NCBI RefSeq assembly: GCF_000766795.1
Contig: NZ_JPDS01000001.1
Location: forward strand, 5,001 to 69,000
Length of the DNA: 64,000 bases
Source of the DNA: Polaribacter sp. Hel1_85
Lineage (GTDB): Bacteria > Bacteroidota > Bacteroidia > Flavobacteriales > Flavobacteriaceae
Reading direction: 5' to 3'
The notes below the pieces were generated by a model. That model worked only from the letters and a program-made list of their open reading frames with translations. It was not told where the DNA came from and ran no database searches. Numbering within the stretch: the first letter of the stretch is position 1; each line of letters starts with the position of its first letter. The position numbers and the translations under genes are program-made. Of this stretch, positions 34,781 to 44,166 are shown piece after piece.

Positions 34781-35326
34781 ATGTGTTTAGAAATTGGAAA
34801 TAAAGTTGCTGTTTTAGATGATGTTTTAAAAGGAAAAGTCATTAATATTATTGATGATGATATTTCTGTGGAAACAAATGATGGGATGGTTTTTAAATTC
34901 AATTCATCAGAATTAGTGAAAATCGCTATTGATCAACACGAATTATCAAAATTTAGTGATATTAATAACTCTCTTTTTCAAGAGAAAATTTCTCAAAATC
35001 CTCCAAAGAAGAATTTATTTAAAAAAGAAAAAAAAGAAGTGATTTTAGAGGTTGATTTACATATTAATAAGTTAACAAAATCGACTAGAAATATGGATAA
35101 TTATGATATGTTGAATCTTCAATTAGACACAGCAAAAAATAAAGTTGAGTTTGCTCTTTCTAAGCGAATTTCAAAAATTGTCTTTATTCATGGAGTAGGA
35201 GAAGGGGTTTTAAAATCTGAATTACATAGATTGTTAAGTAAATATCCTATTAAATTTTACGATGCTTCCTATAAAAAGTATGGATTAGGAGCTACAGAAG
35301 TTTATGTTTTTCAAAATTCTAATTAA
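34781..35326 (+). CDS. Smr/MutS2-type domain protein (DUF2027-like N-terminus)
   Basis: A 181-residue protein: an N-terminal KOW/SH3-like beta domain (IGNKVAVLDDVLKGKVINII), a basic linker and a C-terminal Smr domain (LEVDLHINKLTKS, IVFIHGVGEGVLKSELHRLL, YGLGATEVYVF). Smr domains cleave or bind branched nucleic acid or RNA; the HGxGxG motif is intact. It is 15 bases upstream of the cysteine desulfurase gene. Confidence 0.85.
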   Translation: MCLEIGNKVAVLDDVLKGKVINIIDDDISVETNDGMVFKFNSSELVKIAIDQHELSKFSDINNSLFQEKISQNPPKKNLFKKEKKEVILEVDLHINKLTKSTRNMDNYDMLNLQLDTAKNKVEFALSKRISKIVFIHGVGEGVLKSELHRLLSKYPIKFYDASYKKYGLGATEVYVFQNSN

Positions 35327-35341
35327 TTATAATTTTACATT

Positions 35342-36475
35342 ATGAAAACAATCTATTTAGATAACGCAGCAACAACACAAATTGATGATGAGGTTATAGA
35401 AGTTATTCATTCTTCAATGAAGAATAATTATGGTAATCCTTCATCAATTCATCAATTTGGTAGAAAAGCAAAATCTGCAGTAGAAACTGCTAGAATAAAT
35501 ATTGCTAAGCATTTTAATGTTACTGCAAGTGAAATTATTTTTACAGCTGGAGGTACTGAAGCTGATAATTTAATTTTACATAATGCTGTTTTAAATCTAG
35601 GAGTAAAAAGAATAGTAACTTCTAAAATTGAGCATCATGCAGTTTTACACACATGTAATCATTTAGAAAAGACATATAATATAATTGTTGATTATGTTGA
35701 TGTTGATGAGTTTGGTTCTGTTAATATTGAGCATTTAGAAAAATTACTTTCCAATACAACAACCAAAACATTAGTAAGCTTAATGCTGATAAATAATGAA
35801 ATTGGTAATTTTTTAGATGTAGAAAATATTTCTACAATCTGTAAGAATAATAATGCTTTGTTTCATTCTGATACTGTTCAAGCTATAGCTCATTATACAA
35901 TTGATTTACAAAAAATACCAATTGATTTTGTAGTGGCAAGTGCTCATAAATTTCATGGACCAAAAGGAGTTGGTTTTGCGTATTTTAAAAAAGGATTTGG
36001 TATTTCACCAATGCTTCATGGAGGTGAACAAGAAAAAGGAGCAAGATCTAGCACCGAAAATGTTCATTCTATTTTAGGTATGGAAAAAGCATTGGATATT
36101 GCAATTTCTAATTTAGAAAAAGATAAAAAACAAATAGGAAGTTTAAAAAAGTATTTTATTTCTGAGTTACAAAAAATATCGGTTAATATTGAATTTAATG
36201 GACTTTCAAATAACTTAAATAAAAGTAGTTATAATATTTTAAATGTACGTTTTCCTATTGCAAATGATATGCTTCTGTTTAGTCTAGATATGGCAGGTAT
36301 TGCTGTTTCTGGAGGAAGTGCATGCCAAAGTGGAAGCAATAAAGGCTCTCACGTTTTATCTGAGATTTTAAATGATAATGAAGCAGAAAAAACTTCTATT
36401 AGATTTTCTTTTTCTAAATATACTACAAAGCAAGAAATAGATTTCGTATTAAATTACATTAAAAATAATATATAA
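35342..36475 (+). CDS. Cysteine desulfurase (IscS/NifS family)
   Basis: A 377-residue PLP enzyme that releases sulfur from cysteine: YLDNAATTQIDDEVIEV, SSIHQFGRKAK, FTAGGTEADNLIL, EHHAVL, the PLP lysine in SAHKFHGPKGVGF, GGEQEKGARSSTENV, and the persulfide Cys loop GGSACQSGSNKGSHVL. No IscU or IscR gene adjoins, so it may serve thiolation or general sulfur transfer. It is probably an operon with the Smr gene. Confidence 0.92.
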   Translation: MKTIYLDNAATTQIDDEVIEVIHSSMKNNYGNPSSIHQFGRKAKSAVETARINIAKHFNVTASEIIFTAGGTEADNLILHNAVLNLGVKRIVTSKIEHHAVLHTCNHLEKTYNIIVDYVDVDEFGSVNIEHLEKLLSNTTTKTLVSLMLINNEIGNFLDVENISTICKNNNALFHSDTVQAIAHYTIDLQKIPIDFVVASAHKFHGPKGVGFAYFKKGFGISPMLHGGEQEKGARSSTENVHSILGMEKALDIAISNLEKDKKQIGSLKKYFISELQKISVNIEFNGLSNNLNKSSYNILNVRFPIANDMLLFSLDMAGIAVSGGSACQSGSNKGSHVLSEILNDNEAEKTSIRFSFSKYTTKQEIDFVLNYIKNNI

Positions 36476-36503
36476 AAAAAGTAACCTAAAAGGTTACTTT
36501 TTA
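36474..36503 (+). terminator. Terminator after the cysteine desulfurase gene
   Basis: AAAAAGTAACCT pairs with AGGTTACTTTTT across AAA, right at the stop codon. Confidence 0.85.
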
Positions 36504-36558
36504 AATACAACAAGTGGGGGTGTTATATTTTTATAAACATACTTTGGGAGTAGTTATA

Positions 36559-36822
36559 TTATCTTTTTGCTAGAGAAGTAAATACTTTTAAAGTATCTCT
36601 CTTAATAATGTTAGAATCACTGTCTAAAGTTACCTTAATTACACGCTCAGGATTAGATACCTGAAACACATAGCTAAATTGTCTAAAAGATGTAATGTGG
36701 TAATTTGGATATTCTTTTTCTACAGTAGTTTTGTTAGATTCGTAATGTTCTAATTCTGTTTTTACAGGTTGACAACTTGTTAATACCCCTACAAATGCTA
36801 AGTAAAATAACACTTTTTTCAT
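36559..36822 (-). CDS. Small lipoprotein of unknown function
   Basis: An 87-residue lipoprotein: signal MKKVLFYLAFVGVLTSC with lipobox LTSC (Cys17), then a short soluble domain (EYPNYHITSFRQFSYVFQVS, KVTLDSDSNIIKRDTLKVF). It looks like a complete small domain rather than a fragment. No known family recognised. The 240 bases upstream (36823-37062) hold no convincing gene; a CATCAAT/ATTGATG hairpin is visible near 37025-37045. Confidence 0.65.
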   Translation of the reverse strand: MKKVLFYLAFVGVLTSCQPVKTELEHYESNKTTVEKEYPNYHITSFRQFSYVFQVSNPERVIKVTLDSDSNIIKRDTLKVFTSLAKR

Positions 36823-37062
36823 AATAAAATATTTTATAATTAAAAAAACAACTAATATTATATAAACTAACAGGTACTAATTTTGTAGGGTGATTAGTTT
36901 CCTGTAGCTATTAATATAATAGCAACTAAATAATACTTATAAAGTTAGGGAGCTTTAATAAATGAATAACACGTTAGAAAACCTAACAGGTTATGAACTT
37001 CACTATAAATTTAAAAAGAGGGTACATCAATAAGGGGATATTGATGCTGCAAAGATATAAAA

Positions 37063-38601
37063 TTATTTTAGTTTTAAAAGAGAAATATTGTATTTTATTC
37101 CAAAATTTATAAAAGAACTACTTAATTCACCTCCCTTAGCTTTAACATAGCCTCCAGAAGTTCTAAGGTTTAGTGTTTTTGAAAGCTTATAATCTAAACC
37201 TAAACTTGGTTTTATAATTAATCCTTGTCCTGTACTAATGTTTCCACCACCTGCAGCACCACTTAAGAATTGAGTGAAAATTGTTGTAGAATTATTTAAT
37301 AATGAATTTGTTTTTAAGCCCAAACCAACCAAACCTTCAGCATATGCCCCTGCATCACCAAAGTTTGCAAATGAGGTTTGACCTGTAACATATATGTTTT
37401 TATTTAAATCTAAATTTATTTGTAAAGAAATTTGATGTAGATTTTGTGTTGGTCTAGTCATTCTTTTAGCATTGAAATACATATCTTGCATAACAATTAC
37501 ATCAAATCCTTTGAATTTTCCTTGAGTAAAAGAATTGTTATCTGTTTTTACTCCATTTCGTTCTAAATAGTACTTTACTCCAAGTCCAAAAGTAGAAGTA
37601 TAAAAATCTTTATTAGGAGTTGACAAAAAACCTTTATTTAAAGAAACATAAATATCTTTAAATACTTGTTGTTCTATAGATAGATCAGGATATAATAAAA
37701 AACCACCTTTAGTGTCTACACCACCACCACCACCAGCTCCTATACCAAATTTTGCTAGAATATTAGTGCTATTTTTATTCATCGATAAATGATATCCTCC
37801 ACCAATAATAACATCCATATAACCAGCCCTAATACCATCGTAAGCACCATCTAATTTTAAGAATGTAAACCAATTTTTATTGATATATGAAGTAAGTTCG
37901 AACCCAGCAAGTTTTATCGTTTTTCCTTCTAAAGTTTCACCAGTTGTTGCTTTAGCTTCACTTAAAACCTTTAAATTGTTAAAATGCGCCATTAAAGAAT
38001 TCTTTTTTGGTTTTTGATTCCAATTTGATTCTTTTAAATTATTGATACTTATTTCTTTTTCGGCTGATTTATAATCAGCATATTCAAAATCTAGAGGAAT
38101 TTCAAAACCAAAATTTAATTGATGACCTTTTATTTCTCCTCCATCAAAAAAGTTAACATAACTCCAACCACTATTTATTGAGAAGTTTTTAAAATTATAT
38201 CCTAAATTAAAATGAGGTAAAATAAATGCACCACCACCATCTAAAGCATCTTTACCACCACCACCACCAAAATGAAACCCAGAATCAATATAAAGTTTTT
38301 TAGAAAAATATTTTTTAATCCCTGCATTTACACCAAGTGTAAAAAAACCACCTCTATATCCACTCACAGAACCATAAATACCAACACCTGTATAAAATGA
38401 ATCATTAAAAAATAAATTGTAATGTATACCAGTAAATCCCATGTTTGGTTCGTTGGGTATTTCAGCAATAGGCATGTCTATAGAAAGAAAATCTATTTTT
38501 GCAAATCCTTTTTGAGTAATTTTCTCAGGAATATTTTCTCTTTGTGAAAAAATAAACTGGTTTGAAATAAGAAGTGTGAATAAAAAAACATACTTTTTCA
38601 T
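37063..38601 (-). CDS. Glycine-rich outer-membrane protein with three internal repeats
   Basis: A 512-residue exported protein (signal to about residue 20, QFIFSQ) of unknown function. Three Gly-rich segments at about 112-124 (GGGGGKDALDGGG), 288-300 (GAGGGGGVDTKGG) and 448-460 (GAAGGGNISTGQG) each lie in a similar context: a preceding (F/Y).(G/D)..(A/S)GY..... GLG strand, then a hydrophobic L.P.L.(L/I) strand and an amphipathic pair. It therefore looks like a barrel or stack of three related modules. It begins 10 bases after the molybdoenzyme stop, the last gene of the fdhD operon. Confidence 0.75.
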   Translation of the reverse strand: MKKYVFLFTLLISNQFIFSQRENIPEKITQKGFAKIDFLSIDMPIAEIPNEPNMGFTGIHYNLFFNDSFYTGVGIYGSVSGYRGGFFTLGVNAGIKKYFSKKLYIDSGFHFGGGGGKDALDGGGAFILPHFNLGYNFKNFSINSGWSYVNFFDGGEIKGHQLNFGFEIPLDFEYADYKSAEKEISINNLKESNWNQKPKKNSLMAHFNNLKVLSEAKATTGETLEGKTIKLAGFELTSYINKNWFTFLKLDGAYDGIRAGYMDVIIGGGYHLSMNKNSTNILAKFGIGAGGGGGVDTKGGFLLYPDLSIEQQVFKDIYVSLNKGFLSTPNKDFYTSTFGLGVKYYLERNGVKTDNNSFTQGKFKGFDVIVMQDMYFNAKRMTRPTQNLHQISLQINLDLNKNIYVTGQTSFANFGDAGAYAEGLVGLGLKTNSLLNNSTTIFTQFLSGAAGGGNISTGQGLIIKPSLGLDYKLSKTLNLRTSGGYVKAKGGELSSSFINFGIKYNISLLKLK

Positions 38602-38611
38602 AAGGTAATAT

Positions 38612-40902
38612 TTATCTTTTTTTAATAGTAATAATTACAGTTTTTGAAGCTGGTGTATTACTAATATCTGCTTTGCTTTTTAATGGCACTAATACATTCG
38701 CTTCTGGAAAATAGGTAGCAGTACATTTTTTTGGAATGTCATAAGGAACTACCAAAAAGCCTTTAGCTTCTCTTTTTTCGTTGTTAAAATGGCTTGTTAA
38801 ATCAACTAAATCCATTTTATTTAACTTTAAAGACATCATATCATCTTTATTCATTAGAACAACTCTTCTTTCATTTAATATACCTCTATATCTATCATTT
38901 AATCCATAAATGGTTGTATTGTATTGATCATGAGTTCTAATAGTCATCATCATAAATTGATTTTTTTCTAATACAATTTCTGAAGGTTTGTTGATACTAA
39001 AATTAGCTTTTCCTGTTTTTGTTGGCGTAAAATTATTATCTCTCGCATTATTTGGTAAATAAAACCCACCTTTAATTCTCACTCGATTATTATAATCTTT
39101 AAACCCAGGAATTGTAGCTTCAATTTTATCACGAATTAAGTCATAGTTAGAAATTAACTCAGACCAATTTACAGTAGTATTTTTTAAAGTAGCATTTGCA
39201 ATACCAGCAACTATAGCAGGTTCACTTAATAATTCTTTTGAACTTGGATTTAATGTTCCTTTTGACTGATGAACAACACCCATAGAATTTTCTACAGAAA
39301 CAAATTGTTTTTTATTGTTTTGAAAATCTTTTTCTGTTCTACCTAAACAAGGTAAAATCAAAGCTCTTTTCCCAGTTATTAAATGGCTTCTATTTAACTT
39401 TGTAGAAACTTGAACAGTTAATTTACATTTTTGTAAAGCTGCTGCAGTAAAAGTTGTGTCTGGAGTTGCAGAAATAAAATTACCTCCCATACCAAAAAAT
39501 ACTTTGGCCTCTTTTTTATGCATCGCTTCTATAGCTTCTACAACATCAAAACCAAATTTTCTTGGCGCTTTAAATTTGAATTCTTTTTCCAAACTATCTA
39601 AAAATGAAGCTTTTGGTCTTTCCCAAATTCCCATAGTTCTATCTCCTTGAACATTAGAGTGTCCTCTCACAGGACAAGTTCCTGCTCCTTTTTTACCAAT
39701 ACTACCTTTTAAAAGAAGAATATTTACAACTTCTCTAATATTATCAACTGCATTTTTATGTTGTGTTAAACCCATTGCCCAACAAATAATTATTTTTTCA
39801 TTGTTGATAATAAGTTCTGTAGTTTTTTTTATTTTTTCTAGTGATAAACCTGTTTGAGGTAACAATTCATCAATAGTATAATTGTCTAAATCTTTTAAAA
39901 GTTCATCAATTCCTGCTGTTTTTTCTTTTATAAATTGATGATTGAAAACAGAATTCGGTGCTACATCTTCTTTTTCTTTCATCAACTTTAAGATGATTTT
40001 TAGTAAAGCTACATCACCATTAATTTTTACTTGAAGATATTCGTCTGTTAATTGTTGACCAGAACCAATCCATTTTAAAGGATTTTGAGGATCTTTAAAA
40101 CTCATTAAACCAACTTCTGGTAAAGGGTTGATGGTAATTATTTTTCCACCTCTTTTTTTGTTTCTCCTAAAGCGGCTAACATTCTTGGATGATTTGTTCC
40201 TGGGTTTTGACCAATTACAATCACCAAATCTGCATGATTAAAATCGTCTAATGTAACAGATCCTTTTCCAATTCCTAAAGTTTGAGATAAAGCAACACCA
40301 CTAGATTCATGACACATGTTAGAGCAATCTGGTAAATTATTTGTACCAAATTGACGAACAAATAATTGATATAAAAAAGCAGCTTCATTACTTGTTCTTC
40401 CTGAGGTATAAAAAATAGCTTCGTTAGGAGATTCTAATGAATTTAATTCATCTCCAATCATTTCAAAAGCGTTCTCCCAAGAAATTTCTTTATAATGAGT
40501 AGCACCTTCAGCTAAATACATTGGGTGTGTAATTCGCCCGCTTTTTCCAATTTCATAATCTGATAATTCAGATAGTTCTTGAACAGAATTCATTTCAAAA
40601 AACATTGGAGAAACTTTATTTTTGGTTGTTTCTTCTGCAACTGCTTTTGCGCCATTTTCGCAATATTCAGCTAAAAAAGCTCTTTTATCATCTGGATCTG
40701 GCCACGCACAACCTGGGCAATCAAAACCATCTTTTTGATTTATTTTAGATAATAATTGAATTCCTTTAGCAACACCAACTTCATCTTTAATATGAGTTAA
40801 AGCAGAAACAATTGCCTTAACACCTGCAGAGGTTTTAGGAACTTCTGTTAAACGAATTCCAGTTAATTTTTCTGGTGGCTGTTCTTTTAGTTTTTTAGAC
40901 AT
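38612..40902 (-). pseudogene. FdhF/YdeP-type molybdopterin oxidoreductase, split by a frameshift
   Basis: Two frames together make one protein of about 760 residues. The N-terminal part (40902-40138) has the [4Fe-4S]-type FDCPGCAWPDPDDKRAFLAE motif and the start of the molybdopterin domain (YTSGRTSNEAAFLYQ, CSNMCHESSG, VIGQNPGTNHPRML). It stops after ETKKEVEK. One more A in the A7 run (T7 at 40153-40159, plus strand) would give TKKRGGKIITINPLPEVGLM and continue into the second part (to 38612), which has RGHSNVQGDRTMGIWERP, GGNFISATPD and the C-terminal molydopterin-dinucleotide domain (RTHDQYNTTIYGLNDRYRGI). fdhD overlaps its start by 8 bases. Confidence 0.82.
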
Positions 40903-41704
40903 AAACAGTTTCTTTTTTTACCAATGAAGGATTAGAGTATATTGTCATTTTATGATCTCTTGTAAAACCAATTAAGCAAATACCAAATTCTTTTGCAAAA
41001 TCTATAGCTAAAGATGAGCAAGCAGAAATGGCAACAATAACCGGTATTTTTGCTAAAAATGCTTTTGAAATAATTTCATAAGAAACTCTACCGCTTACAA
41101 ATAAATAATTGGCATGGTGTAAGTAGTCTTTTATTATTAAGTCTCCAATAACTTTATCTACAGCATTATGTCTTCCAATGTCTTCTTTTAAAGTTAAAAA
41201 TTCATTTTTATTATTATAAATTGCAGCTGCATGACTTCCTCCAGAGCTTTTAAATGTGTGCTGAAAACTACTCATGTTTAATAACATTTTATGTAAGTTA
41301 TCTACTGTAAAATTATTTATTTGCGTAAATTTTTCTCCTTCAACTTTTATATCTTTCAATTCTTTTTTTCCACAAATACCGCAAGAAGAAACAGATAATA
41401 ATGTTCTTTTATTGAGATATCCTTTTCCTAATAATTCTTTTGAAATAGTAACGTTAATAATTGAAGGAACTCCATTATCTTCTTTATTTATCTGAAAAAT
41501 TAATGTTTTTTCACTTTTATAAATATCTTCAGCAAAAAGCAATCCTCTTATCAATTCCTTGTCATTATCTGGAGTTCTCATAACAACAGTATAAGGCTCA
41601 TCATTAATATTTATTTGCAGAGGAGCTTCTACAACTAAAACATCTTGAATGGTGTTTTGAGAGTTGTTATAAATTTTTATTGCTTGATATGTGGTTGTTT
41701 GCAT
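40895..41704 (-). CDS. fdhD: Formate dehydrogenase accessory sulfurtransferase FdhD
   Basis: A 269-residue protein that transfers sulfur to the molybdenum cofactor of formate dehydrogenase-type enzymes. VVMRTPDNDKELIRGLLFAE, the CXXC motif SSCGICGKKEL, GGSHAAAIYN, EDIGRHNAVDKVIGDL and SGRVSYEIISKAF are all family signatures. It is intact and first in the operon with the YdeP-type enzyme. A TAAGTTTG -7 box lies at 41729-41736 with TTG 23 bases further (a longer spacer than usual). Confidence 0.95.
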   Translation of the reverse strand: MQTTTYQAIKIYNNSQNTIQDVLVVEAPLQININDEPYTVVMRTPDNDKELIRGLLFAEDIYKSEKTLIFQINKEDNGVPSIINVTISKELLGKGYLNKRTLLSVSSCGICGKKELKDIKVEGEKFTQINNFTVDNLHKMLLNMSSFQHTFKSSGGSHAAAIYNNKNEFLTLKEDIGRHNAVDKVIGDLIIKDYLHHANYLFVSGRVSYEIISKAFLAKIPVIVAISACSSLAIDFAKEFGICLIGFTRDHKMTIYSNPSLVKKETVYV

Positions 41705-41759
41705 GAATGGAAAGTTAGGCTTTCAATACAAACTTAATGAAAAAAGTAGTTTAAAAAAA

Positions 41760-41829
41760 CAAAAGTCTCGAAACTGAATTCGAGACTTTTTATTTAAGTG
41801 TTTTAAGCCCCTAATCAAAAAACACTTAA
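41760..41829. terminator. Two hairpins upstream of fdhD
   Basis: AAAAGTCTCGAA pairs with TTCGAGACTTTT (41761-41772 with 41779-41790), followed by T-rich sequence. A second inverted repeat TAAGTGTTTT...AAAACACTTAA spans about 41793-41829. They separate the fdhD promoter from the upstream methyltransferase gene end and probably terminate the latter. Confidence 0.65.
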
Positions 41830-41893
41830 GCTTATGTAAATATAACGAAAAAAAAGGTAATATTAAATAAAAAGGAAGAATTTTTTATTAAAA

Positions 41894-43075
41894 TTATTCA
41901 GTTATTTTTTTGCAGAGAATAACAATAAAGTCATTGATATTCAGTGTGGTAAAAAATAAAAACCAATTTCCACCATCTTTTATTTTAGTTTCTGTTCTTA
42001 TTTGAGCTACTGTTTTTGGAAAGTTTCTAATTGTGATGTTTGCTTTGTTTTCGGGCAGAAAATTTTTAATTTTCTTTTTGTTATATGGAATTATATTTTC
42101 AATTTTAAAAACTCTTCCAGGAAAGTCAATTAATACATCTAAAGTATATAAATGTGAATGCTGATGTAATTTGAAAACATTTAATTGTTTTGAAATTTGA
42201 TGAAAACCACCAGATTTTAAAATAGCAGCATTGGGTTCGTATAAATAGGATAGAGGTTCTGAATATTCTGAAATTACTTGCTCTTTATAATCAAAGATAA
42301 AAGATTGAATACCGTTCTTACCAATATTTACCGTTTTTATTTCGATTGATTTTTTATAATCTTTTTCTAATAAAAACAACAATTCTTTAACCTCATTATT
42401 GATAGCAATAATATGAATTTCCTTTACAAATTTTAACTCATTTATAGTACTTGTAATATCTAAAATAGGTGAGTTTTTAATGAGGATTTGATTGGTTTTA
42501 GAAAATAAAAAATCAATATTTTCTGGAACATTAGGCAGGCAATCATCTAACAAAAAAACCTTTCCTTTTAAATCATTTCTTCTAGATGGATCTATGTAAA
42601 TACAATCGAAATTGGTATTAGAATTTTTAAGAAACTCAATTCCATCACCAGAAAAAGTAACAACATTATTTACTTTTAATTGTTGATAATTATGCTTTAC
42701 AATTGTTGATAATTCATCGTTAATTTCACAATGAATTACTTTTTTAAAATGTTTCGAAAAATAAAAACAATCTACACCAAAACCTCCAGTAATATCTATT
42801 ATAGAATCGCCTTTTATTAAATTAGATTTATACTTTGCAGTTATCTCTGATGAGGTTTGTTCAATGCTAATTTTAGCAGGATAATAAATGTTTTTTGTGT
42901 TAAACCATGAAGATAGTTTGTGTTCAGATTTTTGTTTTGCAACAATTTGATTTGCGATTTCTTGTATGGAAATAGCATCAAAAGGACTTCCTTTTAAAAC
43001 CAGTTTTGTGATGTTAGATTTTAAATTATCAGTAATAAATTGCTGAACTTCTGGATGTAATATTGCAGTATTCAA
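41894..43075 (-). CDS. PG_1098/THUMP-like class I SAM methyltransferase
   Basis: A 393-residue protein. The N-terminal helical part (KGSPFDAISIQEIANQIVAK) and the SAM motif I DSIIDITGGFGVDCFYFSKH, motif II VIHCEINDEL and the catalytic-type IYIDPSRRND are typical of the PG_1098 family in Bacteroidetes; the C-terminal third resembles its ferredoxin-like/THUMP-like domains. An RNA substrate is likely but unproven. It is the last gene of the minus-strand run, 8 bases after the AI-2E transporter gene. Confidence 0.82.
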   Translation of the reverse strand: MNTAILHPEVQQFITDNLKSNITKLVLKGSPFDAISIQEIANQIVAKQKSEHKLSSWFNTKNIYYPAKISIEQTSSEITAKYKSNLIKGDSIIDITGGFGVDCFYFSKHFKKVIHCEINDELSTIVKHNYQQLKVNNVVTFSGDGIEFLKNSNTNFDCIYIDPSRRNDLKGKVFLLDDCLPNVPENIDFLFSKTNQILIKNSPILDITSTINELKFVKEIHIIAINNEVKELLFLLEKDYKKSIEIKTVNIGKNGIQSFIFDYKEQVISEYSEPLSYLYEPNAAILKSGGFHQISKQLNVFKLHQHSHLYTLDVLIDFPGRVFKIENIIPYNKKKIKNFLPENKANITIRNFPKTVAQIRTETKIKDGGNWFLFFTTLNINDFIVILCKKITE

Positions 43076-43083
43076 AGATTATA

Positions 43084-44166
43084 TTAAAGATCTTTTGTAA
43101 TTGATTTTACTATTTTATTATCAGATAAAAACTCTTTTAAAATCACTTTTAAAGCAGTGTATAATGGAACAGCTGTTATCATACCAACAACTCCAAAAAG
43201 CAATCCACCAATAATAATGATTAAGAAAATTTCTAACGGATGAGACTTTGTTGTTTTAGAAAAAATAAGTGGCTGACTTGCAAAATTGTCTATTAATTGA
43301 GCAATTAAATAACAGAACATAATCCATAAAGAAGTAGATAATATTTCTGTTTGAAAGTCTAAACCAATGTTACTTGTCATTGATAAAACAAACATAATTA
43401 CTGCACCAATCATTGGTCCAACATAAGGAATAAGGTTTAGTAAAGCACATAAAAATGCAATTACAACTGCATTGTCAATGCCAAAAACTAATAAAATAAT
43501 GGTGTATAAAATAAATAAAATGGTAATTTGAAAAAGTAATCCAATAAAATATCTAGACAATAAATCATTAATAGTTTCTAAAGAATTAGAGAATCTTCCT
43601 TCTTTGCCACGAGGAATAATTGTCATCACACCTTTTTTTAATAATTGGCTGTCTTTCATAAAAAAGAAAGAAATAAAAAGTACAGAAAATAAACCAACAC
43701 TTAAAGAACCAACTGCTCCTAAAACCGAATTTAATAAATTTGGAATTTCTTTAAATTGAGAAAGAAAATCAACATTTTTTAATTCGCCTAAAACATCAAT
43801 TCCTTTTGATGAAAAATAGGCAGTTGTTTCATTGAATATTTCTTGAACATTCTCTTGTAGTTTATCAACTTCTAATAATGATAAACTTTTTCCTTGTTCT
43901 GCAACTAAAGGGATAAACATTACAATTAAACCTGTTAGAAAGCCTAATAACAAGAGCATTGTAAAAATAACTGCCAGCGTATTTGGAAACTTTAATTTTC
44001 TTCTTAGAAAGATGATAATTGGTCTTGCAATTAAGGATAAAATTCCTGCAATAATAATATAGATGATTACTGATTGAATGGCATATAAAAAATAACCTAA
44101 AAGGAAAATTCCTACTAAAATACCTAAAGCCCTTAAAATTCCGTTTGAAATTATTTTTGAATTCAT
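43084..44166 (-). CDS. AI-2E family transporter (PerM/UPF0118)
   Basis: A 360-residue membrane protein with about seven to eight helices. GILSLIARPIIIFLRRKL, the soluble insertion (about 85-150), ISFFFMKDSQLLKKGVMTII, LINLIPYVGPMIG-like (CALLNLIPYVGPMIGAVIMF) and DNFASQPLIFSKTTKSHPLE are the family motifs. Members include exporters of various small molecules or ions; the autoinducer-2 role is not implied. The start shares one base with the preceding stop (TAATG). Confidence 0.9.
   Translation of the reverse strand: MNSKIISNGILRALGILVGIFLLGYFLYAIQSVIIYIIIAGILSLIARPIIIFLRRKLKFPNTLAVIFTMLLLLGFLTGLIVMFIPLVAEQGKSLSLLEVDKLQENVQEIFNETTAYFSSKGIDVLGELKNVDFLSQFKEIPNLLNSVLGAVGSLSVGLFSVLFISFFFMKDSQLLKKGVMTIIPRGKEGRFSNSLETINDLLSRYFIGLLFQITILFILYTIILLVFGIDNAVVIAFLCALLNLIPYVGPMIGAVIMFVLSMTSNIGLDFQTEILSTSLWIMFCYLIAQLIDNFASQPLIFSKTTKSHPLEIFLIIIIGGLLFGVVGMITAVPLYTALKVILKEFLSDNKIVKSITKDL

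Noticed and set aside
36962..37033. A 23-codon frame in the gap before the small lipoprotein gene
   Set aside because: No helix, no motif and no adjacent partner; too short to support.
37063..41704. Molybdoenzyme/barrel operon as a mobile or horizontally acquired island
   Set aside because: No integrase, tRNA target, flanking repeats or clear composition shift is visible.
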